Part shown: one piece after another, positions 9,608 through 18,604 of the stretch | Layout of the letters: the number at the start of each line of letters is the position of its first letter | How positions within the stretch are numbered: position 1 is the first letter of the stretch | Origin: JAHDHW01 sp963793295 | GTDB lineage: Bacteria; Bacteroidota; Bacteroidia; Chitinophagales; Saprospiraceae | Assembly (NCBI GenBank): GCA_963793295.1 | Contig: CAWBZX010000023.1 | Span: 186,001-250,000, forward strand | Direction of reading: 5' to 3' | Length of the DNA: 64,000 nt | The notes under the pieces: model-generated | Told to the model about the DNA's origin: nothing | Database searches by the model: none | Seen by the model: the letters and a program-made list of their open reading frames with translations, nothing else | Program-made: the position numbers and the translations under genes

Positions 9608-11299
9608 TTAGTATGATTTCGTTGGAATGGGCTCCGTTGGAATGTTCGTCAAATCTAGACAGGCTCCCGGCGACAACCTTATCGCAATAATCTCGACTCT
9701 TCTTTCTTTAGAAGAATCTATCCCAAATTCGGCTGCCTTTCCAGTTTTAGGAACTGTTGGTGGCGATGTCCTATCCCCGTTTGGTACTGACTTCACTTTC
9801 AACTTTGCATATTCATCTGGTGAAAGATTTTCCTTAAAATACTTTCGAATGCTATCAATTCTTCTTTTCGATAAAGCATAATTATAACTTCCCTTGTCCT
9901 TTGGTCCTAAAGGACTGGCAAAACCCTTCACCACAACGGTCAGCGTTTGTCCTTCATTAAGTAGTTTAAGATAAGTGAATAAATTTGACGTGAATGTATC
10001 AAGCTTTTCTCCTTCAGATATTATTGTATTAAAAAACGCATCGACTTTAGCTCTATCGCCGTAAGCATTATTTTTATAAAAATCAGGTTTTATTTTTAAG
10101 TAACTATCATAAGTTTCAGAATAATTTGACGTAGAAATAGTATCTTTTCTGGTATGAGGGCCAGGTTCGTCATTGGCAAAATATAATCTGATGGTATCAA
10201 TGGTCGGGAGCTTACACAAATACAACTCGTCCCTTAATGTTTTAGGCTCAAATGCAATATTGTCTGTTACGGTTTTGAAACTTGTATCTGTATTGTAGCC
10301 TTTTTTAGTAGCAACAATTTTATATCTTTTCCCAAAGTTAAGTCCAAAATTGTATTGGATAACATCAGCACTATCTGCTCGTCCTTTTATATCATCCACC
10401 AAAGATATTTCAACCTTACATCCTGGAAGTGGTTCGCCCGTTGTTTTATCAAAAGTAAAAACATCAACATCAACCAGCGGTTTCAGGTAAAGATCGACGG
10501 TATCACATGCTCCTCCTTTTGCATCAATTGTATTAAACTCCTTCCTATCAGGAATCCACCTGTCAATCTTGGTGCCATCAACAGAATATGATCGGTCAAA
10601 ACCAACAAAGAAATCATAAATATGACTGTCTAATTTAGACTGTTTCTTAGGGGAATTCATATTAGCTTCATCTAACACAACTTCAGTTCCAAATAATGGC
10701 AATCTTGTCAATTCATTGAAAGTCCGAACCTTCAAACAAATTTGAGGTGCTTTGTAAATATCATTACAAACACAAAGGCTGTCCTGTGGATCGCAGGAAC
10801 CACCCGGGCGGTTAGAAGACATATATGCAGCAGACCCTTCCGCATTGATGGTATAATACATTTCATCGTAACTACTATTCAATGGTAAACCCATTCCATC
10901 GATAGTACCCCATTCCATTCCATTCTTTTGGATACTATAAATATCAAAACCTCCAAGATTGCGCCATCCATTTGAGCTGAAATACAAAGTCTGTGTCGGT
11001 GTATAAAAAAACGGAGTCACATCTTCTCCATCTGTATTGATAGAATCAATATAACCAGGCTCTTCCCATTCCCCTTTTTCACCCCTATAACTACACCAAA
11101 TATTCAAGTCACGAATATTGTCTGTGGTGTCAACCAAACGATCGGTAACAAAGAAAAGAATCTCTTTGCCTGACTTTTCATCAATTCCTACAGAAGGTTG
11201 GGTGGTGGTATATGTATCAGAATTAATCACATTTGAAAGACTATCAACCGGACCCCAATTATCACCATTCTTTTCTCTAAAATAAATCTTACAATGCAT
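9608..11299 (-). CDS. OmpA-family protein, C-terminal part of a frameshifted gene
   Basis: C-terminal portion of a TPR-PD40-OmpA protein. The frame is open back to 11452, and the codons upstream of the ATG at 11299 (GNVAFNHDGTRIYYT and neighbours) continue the beta-propeller homology, so this ATG is internal. PD40/TolB-like repeats come first (TLYFSSNGWRNLGGFDIY, AYMSSNRPGGSCDP), then carboxypeptidase-regulatory-like beta domains at about residues 165-360. An OmpA-like peptidoglycan-binding domain follows (VVVKGFASPLG, YALSKRRIDSIRKYF, SKERRVEIIAI). PorE-type proteins of this architecture anchor type IX secretion parts to peptidoglycan. The N-terminal part is the next gene upstream, one frame away. 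Restoring one reading frame gives about 813 residues, a normal size for the family. Confidence 0.8.
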   Translation of the reverse strand: MHCKIYFREKNGDNWGPVDSLSNVINSDTYTTTQPSVGIDEKSGKEILFFVTDRLVDTTDNIRDLNIWCSYRGEKGEWEEPGYIDSINTDGEDVTPFFYTPTQTLYFSSNGWRNLGGFDIYSIQKNGMEWGTIDGMGLPLNSSYDEMYYTINAEGSAAYMSSNRPGGSCDPQDSLCVCNDIYKAPQICLKVRTFNELTRLPLFGTEVVLDEANMNSPKKQSKLDSHIYDFFVGFDRSYSVDGTKIDRWIPDRKEFNTIDAKGGACDTVDLYLKPLVDVDVFTFDKTTGEPLPGCKVEISLVDDIKGRADSADVIQYNFGLNFGKRYKIVATKKGYNTDTSFKTVTDNIAFEPKTLRDELYLCKLPTIDTIRLYFANDEPGPHTRKDTISTSNYSETYDSYLKIKPDFYKNNAYGDRAKVDAFFNTIISEGEKLDTFTSNLFTYLKLLNEGQTLTVVVKGFASPLGPKDKGSYNYALSKRRIDSIRKYFKENLSPDEYAKLKVKSVPNGDRTSPPTVPKTGKAAEFGIDSSKERRVEIIAIRLSPGACLDLTNIPTEPIPTKSY

Positions 11300-11432
11300 A
11301 TCCGATGCATTAATATTCTTGCAAATGGTATAATAAATACGGGTTCCATCATGATTGAAAGCTACATTTCCAGTGTGAAGTTTTTCTTTTTTATTAAAAT
11401 CTTCGGCTACCTGAACGCCATCATGTATCTGG

Positions 11433-12050
11433 TCAGAAGTAATAAATTCTTGCTAAAGGAGGAATCGCTTCATATTTTCTGTTGGTAGTATACCGTACAG
11501 AAGAGTAATAAAGTGTACCGTCGTATTCAAAAGGCCCAAACTCTGAATTTGGCGTATTTACAGTCGAATCCAGATGCTGAATAATTGTACCGTTGTCTGT
11601 TACGGTTTTTGCCCACTCACAATCAATGATTTCGTTTTCAGCTTTTTTTGAATAACTCTCACTGACAAATGCTGCATCTCTTTCTAAAAACATATTAAAA
11701 GCTTCAATAGCATCATCGTATTTGGCCTGGCTTTTTAAAACTACACCCAGGTGATAATTAGTTAATCGATAGCGATTGAGCGCAGCCGAGTCCTTTTGTA
11801 CTTCTTTGTAATATCCTTCTGCAAACGAGTAGAGTCTGAATTGCCGTGCCGATTCAGCAGCCTGAAAATAATTATCAGCACTTTTTTCATCAGCCTGATC
11901 AATGATTTTGTTATATAAATCCAATGACTTTGCAAAATCTTTTGCTTCAGCAGCTTTTACCGCTTCCGTTTTAAACTGTTTTAATGACTGTGCACCAGCA
12001 GTGCTGGCAGACCAGATTACAACTAAAAGCAGAATGTATAATTTATTCAT
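11433..12050 (-). CDS. TPR N-terminal part of the frameshifted OmpA-family gene
   Basis: Begins with a signal peptide (residues 1-20, ending STAGAQ). TPR-like helices follow (AKDFAKSLDLYNKIIDQ, YHLGVVLKSQAKYDDAIEAF), then the first PD40 strands (NSEFGPFEYDGTLYYSSV). The frame stops at TGA 11435-11433. The downstream frame, closed by TAG at 11455-11453, then continues the propeller. The switch must lie between 11455 and 11433 and has the sense of one extra base. The stop context (TTC TGA C) superficially resembles the prfB frameshift site, but no upstream SD-like element is present. I read this as a mutation or sequence error in one gene spanning 9608-12050. It starts 33 bases after the PorP/SprF gene. 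Confidence 0.8.
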   Translation of the reverse strand: MNKLYILLLVVIWSASTAGAQSLKQFKTEAVKAAEAKDFAKSLDLYNKIIDQADEKSADNYFQAAESARQFRLYSFAEGYYKEVQKDSAALNRYRLTNYHLGVVLKSQAKYDDAIEAFNMFLERDAAFVSESYSKKAENEIIDCEWAKTVTDNGTIIQHLDSTVNTPNSEFGPFEYDGTLYYSSVRYTTNRKYEAIPPLARIYYF

Positions 12051-12083
12051 AATTTCCTGATTTTCTCTTCGCTTTTTTTAGAA

Positions 12084-13172
12084 TTATAAATAAGTTGGAC
12101 AAGTTGGACAGATCGGAACTGGTATTGCTTTTTTGAAAATATAAATCAAAGAAAACTCAGGTCCACCTAAACCACCTGTAGCAACATCAAATTCTGAAAT
12201 ATTCAGATCATAACTTAATCCGAACTGCCATGAATTAATATTCAATTGGAAATATGGAATCAAGGCGTCCCCATTATTAAACCCATTATTAAATCGATAG
12301 CCTATTCCAAGGCCCATGGCCCATTCATGCGTCAAAATATTATTGAAATGAACCTTAACTCCTCCATTGATCACGTGTTCTCTATATGGCGTTTGGTATT
12401 GTCCCATTGCATTTACCATCAAATCCAGCCGTTGGGCAATTTCAAAAATTCCGATACCATAAAAATTAAAGCGCATTGGATACCTGAAATCATCCTGATC
12501 ATAAAAATTGCGCTTTGGCTGATTGATATGAAAAAGACCGCCACCGATATCTATATTGGTTCTGGACTTACGGGCTGATCCGTTGCTCCTTGTTTTATCT
12601 TTGTTACTTTTAAAATGCCAGTTTAATCCAGCGGAAAAATCCCCATAGAAAGCATTTTTGCTATCAAATGTTTCATTGTTAGGTAAGGCAGGATCATAGA
12701 ATTTACCATTGTACTGATCATCAAATCGCAGGTCAACATCACTAAATGCCCGTTGATAACCAGCAAGTTGCAAACCAGCAGTCAAGAACTGCGTAGCAGC
12801 AATTTTATGGGTATAGGAACCATTAAGTCCCAATTGAGTATTACTCAACTTTGCATCTCCGGCATGGTCATAATTAAAGACAACACCTAAACTAAAAAAA
12901 TTGGGGCTGCCTTCCTTTCCGGAAAAACGTTTATCGAATCCTCCGTAAGCGGTTCGATAGGTAATAGGTACATCATACCATTGAGCCCGATAATTCACGG
13001 CAAATCGCATGTCACCATCAAAGACACCTGTTAATGCAGGGCTCCTTTGAAATGGGGCATTATAAAATTGTGAAAAGTGAATATCCTGAGCAAAAAGCCC
13101 TGATGATACCGAGACGAGTATTACGAGCAGATATAGATATCTACTATGCTGTGTAGCTTTCAAAAAGTTCAT
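12084..13172 (-). CDS. PorP/SprF family type IX secretion outer-membrane protein
   Basis: 362 residues, signal peptide 1-28 (SSGLFAQ). The mature start, QDIHFSQFYNAPFQRSPALTG, is the classic PorP/SprF opening. The rest is a beta-barrel with alternating strands (FFSLGVVFNYDHAGDAKL, GLGIGYRFNNG), ending in a short Cys-containing tail. Family members sit in the outer membrane and support surface attachment of one partner adhesin exported by type IX secretion. As first gene of the cluster with the OmpA-like protein and the giant CHU_C adhesin, it is probably dedicated to that adhesin, as SprF is to SprB. Confidence 0.92.
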   Translation of the reverse strand: MNFLKATQHSRYLYLLVILVSVSSGLFAQDIHFSQFYNAPFQRSPALTGVFDGDMRFAVNYRAQWYDVPITYRTAYGGFDKRFSGKEGSPNFFSLGVVFNYDHAGDAKLSNTQLGLNGSYTHKIAATQFLTAGLQLAGYQRAFSDVDLRFDDQYNGKFYDPALPNNETFDSKNAFYGDFSAGLNWHFKSNKDKTRSNGSARKSRTNIDIGGGLFHINQPKRNFYDQDDFRYPMRFNFYGIGIFEIAQRLDLMVNAMGQYQTPYREHVINGGVKVHFNNILTHEWAMGLGIGYRFNNGFNNGDALIPYFQLNINSWQFGLSYDLNISEFDVATGGLGGPEFSLIYIFKKAIPVPICPTCPTYL

Positions 13173-13663
13173 AGTCCAAGTTTTAAAACTAAGTTTTTGT
13201 TTTATACTATAGGGGGATCCATATTAAATTTTAATATTGAGCCTAGTATTTTCAAATCAAGTACAAATGCCTTAAATCGGTAAACTCAATAATTCCTATT
13301 CAAATAGACTAAAAAAATCCAGGAATTGGAGGAATGTTTATTCTCAAAAGTTTAATGTGAATTATACAGGAGGCTGATTTTATATCTATTTAATTGCAAA
13401 AAAGTAATAAAATTAATTTCTGCATATAAATAAAAAAATTCATTCACACGGTTTCAATATACAATAATCCGTCTTTTTTAAACAAAATCCAAATTTTCAA
13501 TAATTTTTCCCCAATATCAAACATCTATAAAACTGGATACTAAAAGCACTTATTTATAAGATACTCAAAAGCTCTTTAGCAAGGGTATAAGCCTATTTTC
13601 TAGTTTATCAGAATCATCAGTCTATTTAAAATTATATTTATTAATAAAAAAATCATATAGTTT
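13173..13663. other. Intergenic region between the CAP-lipoprotein and PorP genes
   Basis: About 490 bases, very AT-rich. It must hold the promoter of the minus-strand porP-ompA-adhesin cluster and the 3' end of the CAP gene. I see no convincing ORF, repeat, stem-loop terminator or consensus TAnnTTTG box. Confidence 0.5.
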
Positions 13664-15160
13664 TTAATCCATGGCAAATAACTGAACCCAACAATTGTTC
13701 ATATCATCCATCTCCTGCCCTTTTAATTCTTTCAAATTTTCGATCAATCCGATTTTGTAACAAGCAACATATTCCCAATTAGGCTCTAGCAAAGCTTTTC
13801 GATGTCCACGGCTAGATACTCCTGCATCAATCAATAGCGCTACAACTGATTCTCTTGGAGAATTTTCTCCTCCAACCAGATTTTCATTGGGAGCGAAATA
13901 TCCTTTACTATCAATATAATTTTTCAGACCGGAGCGTTTTACTCTATCAAATGGATCAGATTTGTCTGTGCCAATGTGTTCAAGTCGATTGTGGGTGTTA
14001 TTATCAAGGCCATGTGCTTTGGCCACATTGTACAACTGTTCATTAGGTTGAAGCTGTGACAATGGTTTCATGTTTTCCAGTTGTTCTTTCAACTCTTTTA
14101 CTGCTTCTGTGAAATCTTTATCTTCTGCCGGATATTGTTTTTCATACTTTTTTGAATATAACTCAACATACTGTATATAGCCCGCTGGATTGGAGCGCAG
14201 GAGATTGATTTCATCAATCATAACTTTTTCTTCCGATATCATAAAAGAAAAATCCCAGACTGGTTCGCTTTTCTTATTCTCCAAAACTATGGCAGGAGTC
14301 GCTACGATAACTTCCTTTTCAATAGTCGAATTATTTAACAAATCTTCTTCCATGTCTATTTCTTCATCTAAATCTGCTTCTTCTTCGATATCCAGGTCTT
14401 CTTCAATAGAAAAACCAAACAATTGTATCCATACATTTTTATTATCTCCCACAGTTCCCACTTCATGACAAGAGACAAACTCCCATTGTGGGTCAAGTAT
14501 ATTGGACCTTTGAACTCGATTGGTTTTTTGCCCATCGACCAAAAGTGAGATTATAGACTCCCGCATTGTAGCGTATCCCAAAAAAAGGTTTTCAACCCCA
14601 TTAAGTTCTGCACCATCGTGAATACGCTGAAAAGGATGAGAACCGTCACTTCCGATAGGATCTATTTTTTTCATTTCAACCAAATCTTCACCATGCAGTT
14701 TTGCAACTTTATATAATTTATAATGCGGCAGGAGGGCAGGCAAAGGTTCCAACATTTGCAATTCAGTAATCAACGCACTGGCAGCAGCCATTTCTTTTCT
14801 TTTCGCTTCAGCATCTTTGGAAGAGTCTTCGACAAAAGTTTGGATATAATCATCAATAAACCGAGCATAAGCATTTGGATCGGCCCGCAATAAATTGATC
14901 TCGTCAATCATCCCTTTTTCCTCTATGGTCATATACTCCAAAGGGTTTTTAGGCTCTTCCGGCTCAATGACAGCAAGAGAATCTACTATAGGAATGGTAT
15001 CAACATAGGCATATTCCACAGGAATTGCAGAAGCGTCGACAGGAACGCGTGTTCTTTCCACAGATGATTTTTCAGCATTGGTAGTTTTAGCCTGATTGAA
15101 AGTATCACAGGCCGATAGAAAAATCAACAAACTAAATAAGTACAAAGAGGTTTTCATCAA
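13664..15160 (-). CDS. Lipoprotein with two CAP (SCP/PR1) domains
   Basis: 498 residues with a lipoprotein signal (LIFLSAC, Cys18). Two CAP-superfamily domains at about residues 70-255 and 310-498 share the order MIDEINLLRxxP, LYxVAKxHG, a GxDxSxPFxR segment, ENL, and a final NVWIQLF / NCWVQLF strand. The second copy keeps the family His residues (EHIGTD and the RGHRKALL motif). The first has DPIGSDGS and NRVQRSNIL at those places, so the putative metal-binding His pair is lost. An acidic Glu/Asp-rich linker at about 255-280 joins them. CAP proteins are secreted or periplasmic; bacterial functions are mostly unproven. Single gene; its downstream neighbour is the porP cluster on the same strand. 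Confidence 0.85.
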   Translation of the reverse strand: MMKTSLYLFSLLIFLSACDTFNQAKTTNAEKSSVERTRVPVDASAIPVEYAYVDTIPIVDSLAVIEPEEPKNPLEYMTIEEKGMIDEINLLRADPNAYARFIDDYIQTFVEDSSKDAEAKRKEMAAASALITELQMLEPLPALLPHYKLYKVAKLHGEDLVEMKKIDPIGSDGSHPFQRIHDGAELNGVENLFLGYATMRESIISLLVDGQKTNRVQRSNILDPQWEFVSCHEVGTVGDNKNVWIQLFGFSIEEDLDIEEEADLDEEIDMEEDLLNNSTIEKEVIVATPAIVLENKKSEPVWDFSFMISEEKVMIDEINLLRSNPAGYIQYVELYSKKYEKQYPAEDKDFTEAVKELKEQLENMKPLSQLQPNEQLYNVAKAHGLDNNTHNRLEHIGTDKSDPFDRVKRSGLKNYIDSKGYFAPNENLVGGENSPRESVVALLIDAGVSSRGHRKALLEPNWEYVACYKIGLIENLKELKGQEMDDMNNCWVQLFAMD

Positions 15161-15341
15161 TTAAGCCGGTCCTTTATTTTGTCTAAATTTAAAGATAAAC
15201 TCTAAGATACTGAAAGTCAGTTAATTTCAAAGAACAAAAACAGCGATAGAACAAAATAAAATATCATAAATGTGCAAATCTATTTATTTTATTAAACAAT
15301 CCTTATTTTGCTTCACGTAATAAAGTTCCAAATCATAAAAG

Positions 15342-16388
15342 GTGAATCGTAGGATATTTTCAAAAAAATTTACTAAAAGCATCGCTCTAACTGGTTTTGC
15401 CTTTTCAATCAGTCCGTTTTTACAATATCACAACATGAGCAAAAAACGAATTAAACCACCCCGTTTGCAAAAAGGAGATACGATCGGATTGATTGCACCG
15501 GGCAGCCCCGTTACAGAAGAAAAATTAAATAAAGCAATCACGAATCTTGAAAATCTGGGCTTTCATGTTCATTACACCAAAAATATCTTAGCCAAACAAG
15601 GTTATCTGGCAGGAACTGATCAGCAAAGGCTCGATGATTTGCATTTAATGTTTAACAATCAAAAAATCAATGGAATCTGGTGCATTCGCGGAGGATATGG
15701 CTGTGGGAGAATATTACCGGATATTGATTATTCCCTAATTCGAAAGTATCCAAAACCTATGATTGGTTATAGTGATGTAACTGCTCTTTTACAGGCCATC
15801 TTCTTAAAAACAGGAATAATTGGATTCCACGGTCCGGTTGCTGTTTCTGAATTTACAGATTACACCATCTGTCAATTTCAAACTATTTTGATGGAGCCTA
15901 AGGCGCCAATTCAAATAAAAAACGCCGTAGAAAATGATAAAAAAGAAAATACAGCTTTCCAAAATAAAGTAATCAATTCGGGAAAAGCAAAAGGAAAGAT
16001 TATGGGAGGTAACCTCTCATTGATCGCCTCTCTTGCAGGAACCAAATACCAGTTAAACGCAAAAGGAAAAATCATTTTCCTGGAAGAAATTGGCGAAAGA
16101 CCTTACCGCATTGATCGCATGCTCACTCAGCTTTTACAATCTTGTAATTTAGGTCAGGCAGCGGGTATTGCTTTGGGTATTTTCGATGATTGTGAAGCAA
16201 AAGAAGGAACTGATTCTTTAACCCTCATGGAAACACTGGAAGACCGCCTTGGCCCTTTAGGTATTCCGGTTATTTATGGCCTTTCGTTTGGACATATTGA
16301 TAATCAGTTTACTTTTCCGATAGGAATCGAAGCCGAATTAGACACAGAAAAGCATATAGTTAAACTTCTTGAATCAGCTGTAAATTAA
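15342..16388 (+). CDS. LD-carboxypeptidase (peptidase S66, LdcA/MccF family)
   Basis: Cleaves the L,D bond that attaches the terminal D-alanine to tetrapeptide stems during murein recycling (family knowledge). The core begins DTIGLIAPGSP. The nucleophile elbow is IGYSDVTAL (Ser144 in the GTG numbering), with LEEIGERPYRIDRML and GHIDNQFTFPIG supplying the expected Glu and His. Two starts are possible. GTG at 15342 adds a 31-residue leader beginning NRRIFSKKF followed by a hydrophobic stretch, which resembles a Tat or lipid-less export signal. ATG at 15435 gives a cytoplasmic enzyme beginning MSKKRIKPP. The leader reads as genuine coding sequence, so I keep the GTG. Followed 41 bases later by the dipeptide epimerase, a coherent murein-peptide recycling pair. 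Confidence 0.9.
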   Translation: MNRRIFSKKFTKSIALTGFAFSISPFLQYHNMSKKRIKPPRLQKGDTIGLIAPGSPVTEEKLNKAITNLENLGFHVHYTKNILAKQGYLAGTDQQRLDDLHLMFNNQKINGIWCIRGGYGCGRILPDIDYSLIRKYPKPMIGYSDVTALLQAIFLKTGIIGFHGPVAVSEFTDYTICQFQTILMEPKAPIQIKNAVENDKKENTAFQNKVINSGKAKGKIMGGNLSLIASLAGTKYQLNAKGKIIFLEEIGERPYRIDRMLTQLLQSCNLGQAAGIALGIFDDCEAKEGTDSLTLMETLEDRLGPLGIPVIYGLSFGHIDNQFTFPIGIEAELDTEKHIVKLLESAVN

Positions 16389-16429
16389 AAAAAAACCACA
16401 ACAACTAAATACTCTTTCATTTTAAAATC

Positions 16430-17449
16430 ATGAAACTCATTTTACACAATTTTAACCTGGAACTCAAACATACTTTCAGTATCTCCAGAAGATCTTTTGA
16501 TTCTTTAAAAAATCTAGTCGTTGAAATCAATCACGATGGGATCTCAGGATTTGGCGAAGCGACTCACAATCCATATTATAAAAATACGGAGATTGAAAAG
16601 ATGATCTCCAAACTGGAATCCGTTCGCCCAATTATTGAAAATGAAGTTTCCGAAAGTCCCCAGGTTTTTTGGGAAAAAATGTATCCATTGCTGTCCGATT
16701 ATCCTTTTGCACTTTGTGCGCTCGATGTGGCGATGCACGATTGGTTTGCCCGAAAAGCAGGAAAACCCTTGTATCAATTTTGGGGTTTAGATTTGAAAAA
16801 TATTCCTAAAACGAGTTTCACGCTGGGTATCGATACACCTAAAAACATGATCAAACGAATGGAAGAAATGCCCTGGGATTGTTACAAAATCAAGCTAGGA
16901 ACTCCAAACGACATTGAATTGGTTAAAACCCTCCGTCAACACACCAAAGCTAAATTTCGAGTGGATGCCAACTGTGCCTGGACCGCTGATGAAACCATCG
17001 AAAAGTCATTTCTTCTGAAACAACTGGATGTTGAATTTATTGAACAACCGCTTCCAGCAGATCAATGGGAAGAAATGGAAAAAGTTTTTCAAAAAAGTGT
17101 TTTGCCGCTGATCGCTGATGAGAGTTGTTTGACCGAAGAAGATATTGAAAAATGTGTAGGCCGATTTCACGGAATCAATATCAAAGTCATGAAATGCGGC
17201 GGTCTGACTCCTGCGCTTAAAATGATCCGAAAGGCGAATGATCTTGGTTTAAGAGTCATGGTTGGCTGCATGACCGAATCAACTGTTGGGATCTCAGCGA
17301 TTGCCCATTTACTTCCGCTACTGGATTACGCAGATATGGATGGTCCTTTATTTCTCAAAAAGGATATTGCAAAAGGAGTCATAATCACCCGTGAAAGGAT
17401 TATTTTTCCAAATGTAAATGGAACCGGTGTTCAATTATTGAGTTATTGA
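16430..17449 (+). CDS. Dipeptide epimerase (L-Ala-D/L-Glu epimerase, enolase superfamily)
   Basis: 339 residues, full length for the family. The muconate-lactonizing subgroup signature is present: the KxK pair (YKIKLG, K153/K155), metal ligands in FRVDANCAW (D179), FIEQPL (E205) and IADES (D230), and the second catalytic Lys in NIKVMKCGG (K252/K255). Epimerises L-Ala-D-Glu released from murein peptides so it can be hydrolysed to usable amino acids, in the cytoplasm. It directly follows the LD-carboxypeptidase, which supports murein recycling over other epimerase specificities. Other dipeptide specificities exist in the family. Confidence 0.88.
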   Translation: MKLILHNFNLELKHTFSISRRSFDSLKNLVVEINHDGISGFGEATHNPYYKNTEIEKMISKLESVRPIIENEVSESPQVFWEKMYPLLSDYPFALCALDVAMHDWFARKAGKPLYQFWGLDLKNIPKTSFTLGIDTPKNMIKRMEEMPWDCYKIKLGTPNDIELVKTLRQHTKAKFRVDANCAWTADETIEKSFLLKQLDVEFIEQPLPADQWEEMEKVFQKSVLPLIADESCLTEEDIEKCVGRFHGINIKVMKCGGLTPALKMIRKANDLGLRVMVGCMTESTVGISAIAHLLPLLDYADMDGPLFLKKDIAKGVIITRERIIFPNVNGTGVQLLSY

Positions 17450-17460
17450 ATCACTATTAA

Positions 17461-18564
17461 TTAATCTTCCGGAAACAATGACTTATCCAGTCCAGGAATA
17501 ATTTTCAAAGCGTTTTTATAATACAATTTTTTAAGGATCTCATCGGGCAAATCCAGTCCGTACATTTTCCAAAAAGCGTGGTATCTTTTGTAATAAGGGA
17601 AGTATTCATCATCACTTTCCAAGACCCGAAAGTAGGTTGGATATTCCTCTGGTTTATACGAATCTTTTCCAAACAAAACCCTATCCTGGTACTTTTCAAA
17701 AAAGCGATTCGCCATGCGCGGCTGCCTTCCTAACTCCGCGATTACCGCTCCAATTTCAACATAAACATTGGGCATTGCATCAAGCAATCCATCCAGCGTT
17801 TTTAAGTCGTTGGCATACCAGCCCATATGAGCAGCGATAAAAGTAGTGTTGGGATGTTTTTTAAAAATATCATGTTGCTCGCCAATGATGGTTTCCCAGG
17901 AAGCAGGATTATCAGGGCCACGCTTGCGATTAGGGCGAAGCTTCAATTCCAGCCACCGCTCGTTCAGACTATCATGCGGTTCCCAGAAAGGTTTTGGATC
18001 AGCTGAGTGAATTAAAACAGGTATTCCAAGCTCGCCGCATTTTGCCCAAATCGGGTCAATTCGGGGATCGTTGATCCGAATTCGGTTGCCAGCTTTATCC
18101 AAATTAGACATGCCCTGGCTCTTGTAAATTTTTAAACCTTTTGCACCATTTTTATAATCGTATTCGATCTGTTTGATCGTTTCCTCTGCCCAATCAGATT
18201 CATCGATACTTCGCAATTCAATATTAGTAAAAATGACAATTCGATCTTCATGTCCCGATTCTTTCACATGATCCATCATATTTTTCAACAACTCTCCTCC
18301 CCTTCCACTCAAATTGACCACCACTTGCATATTCATTGAATCCATTTGTCGCATTAACAATTCCAAATCCTGCTCCGCCATACGCCAATGATGACTGTGG
18401 ACATCGATAAACGGATATTTCGCATGCGTAATGATGTGCTCAGGAACCACCAAAGTTGAGGGCGGATCGTACGCTTCCCAGTCTATACGAAGCTCCTCTT
18501 CTTGGGCTGACAAATAATAAAATGGAATCAATAAAAAAATGATTAGGGCTATTCCTTTATGCAT
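17461..18564 (-). CDS. Exported amidohydrolase (amidohydrolase_2 family)
   Basis: 367 residues with signal peptide 1-20 (YYLSAQ). TIM-barrel metal-dependent hydrolase pattern: FIDVHSHHWRM at strand 1, KGLKIYKSQG (Lys), IPVLIHSADP (His), FIAAHMGWYA (His) and VLFGKDSYKP (Asp). These match the ligands of the amidohydrolase_2 group that includes aminocarboxymuconate-semialdehyde decarboxylase-like enzymes. Substrate unknown. It lies 40 bases downstream of the serine hydrolase on the same strand, probably one transcript, and converges with the epimerase gene with an 11-base gap. Confidence 0.85.
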   Translation of the reverse strand: MHKGIALIIFLLIPFYYLSAQEEELRIDWEAYDPPSTLVVPEHIITHAKYPFIDVHSHHWRMAEQDLELLMRQMDSMNMQVVVNLSGRGGELLKNMMDHVKESGHEDRIVIFTNIELRSIDESDWAEETIKQIEYDYKNGAKGLKIYKSQGMSNLDKAGNRIRINDPRIDPIWAKCGELGIPVLIHSADPKPFWEPHDSLNERWLELKLRPNRKRGPDNPASWETIIGEQHDIFKKHPNTTFIAAHMGWYANDLKTLDGLLDAMPNVYVEIGAVIAELGRQPRMANRFFEKYQDRVLFGKDSYKPEEYPTYFRVLESDDEYFPYYKRYHAFWKMYGLDLPDEILKKLYYKNALKIIPGLDKSLFPED

Positions 18565-18604
18565 TGGGTATTAAGTTTTTTTTCAATTTTAATATTACAA
18601 ATTA

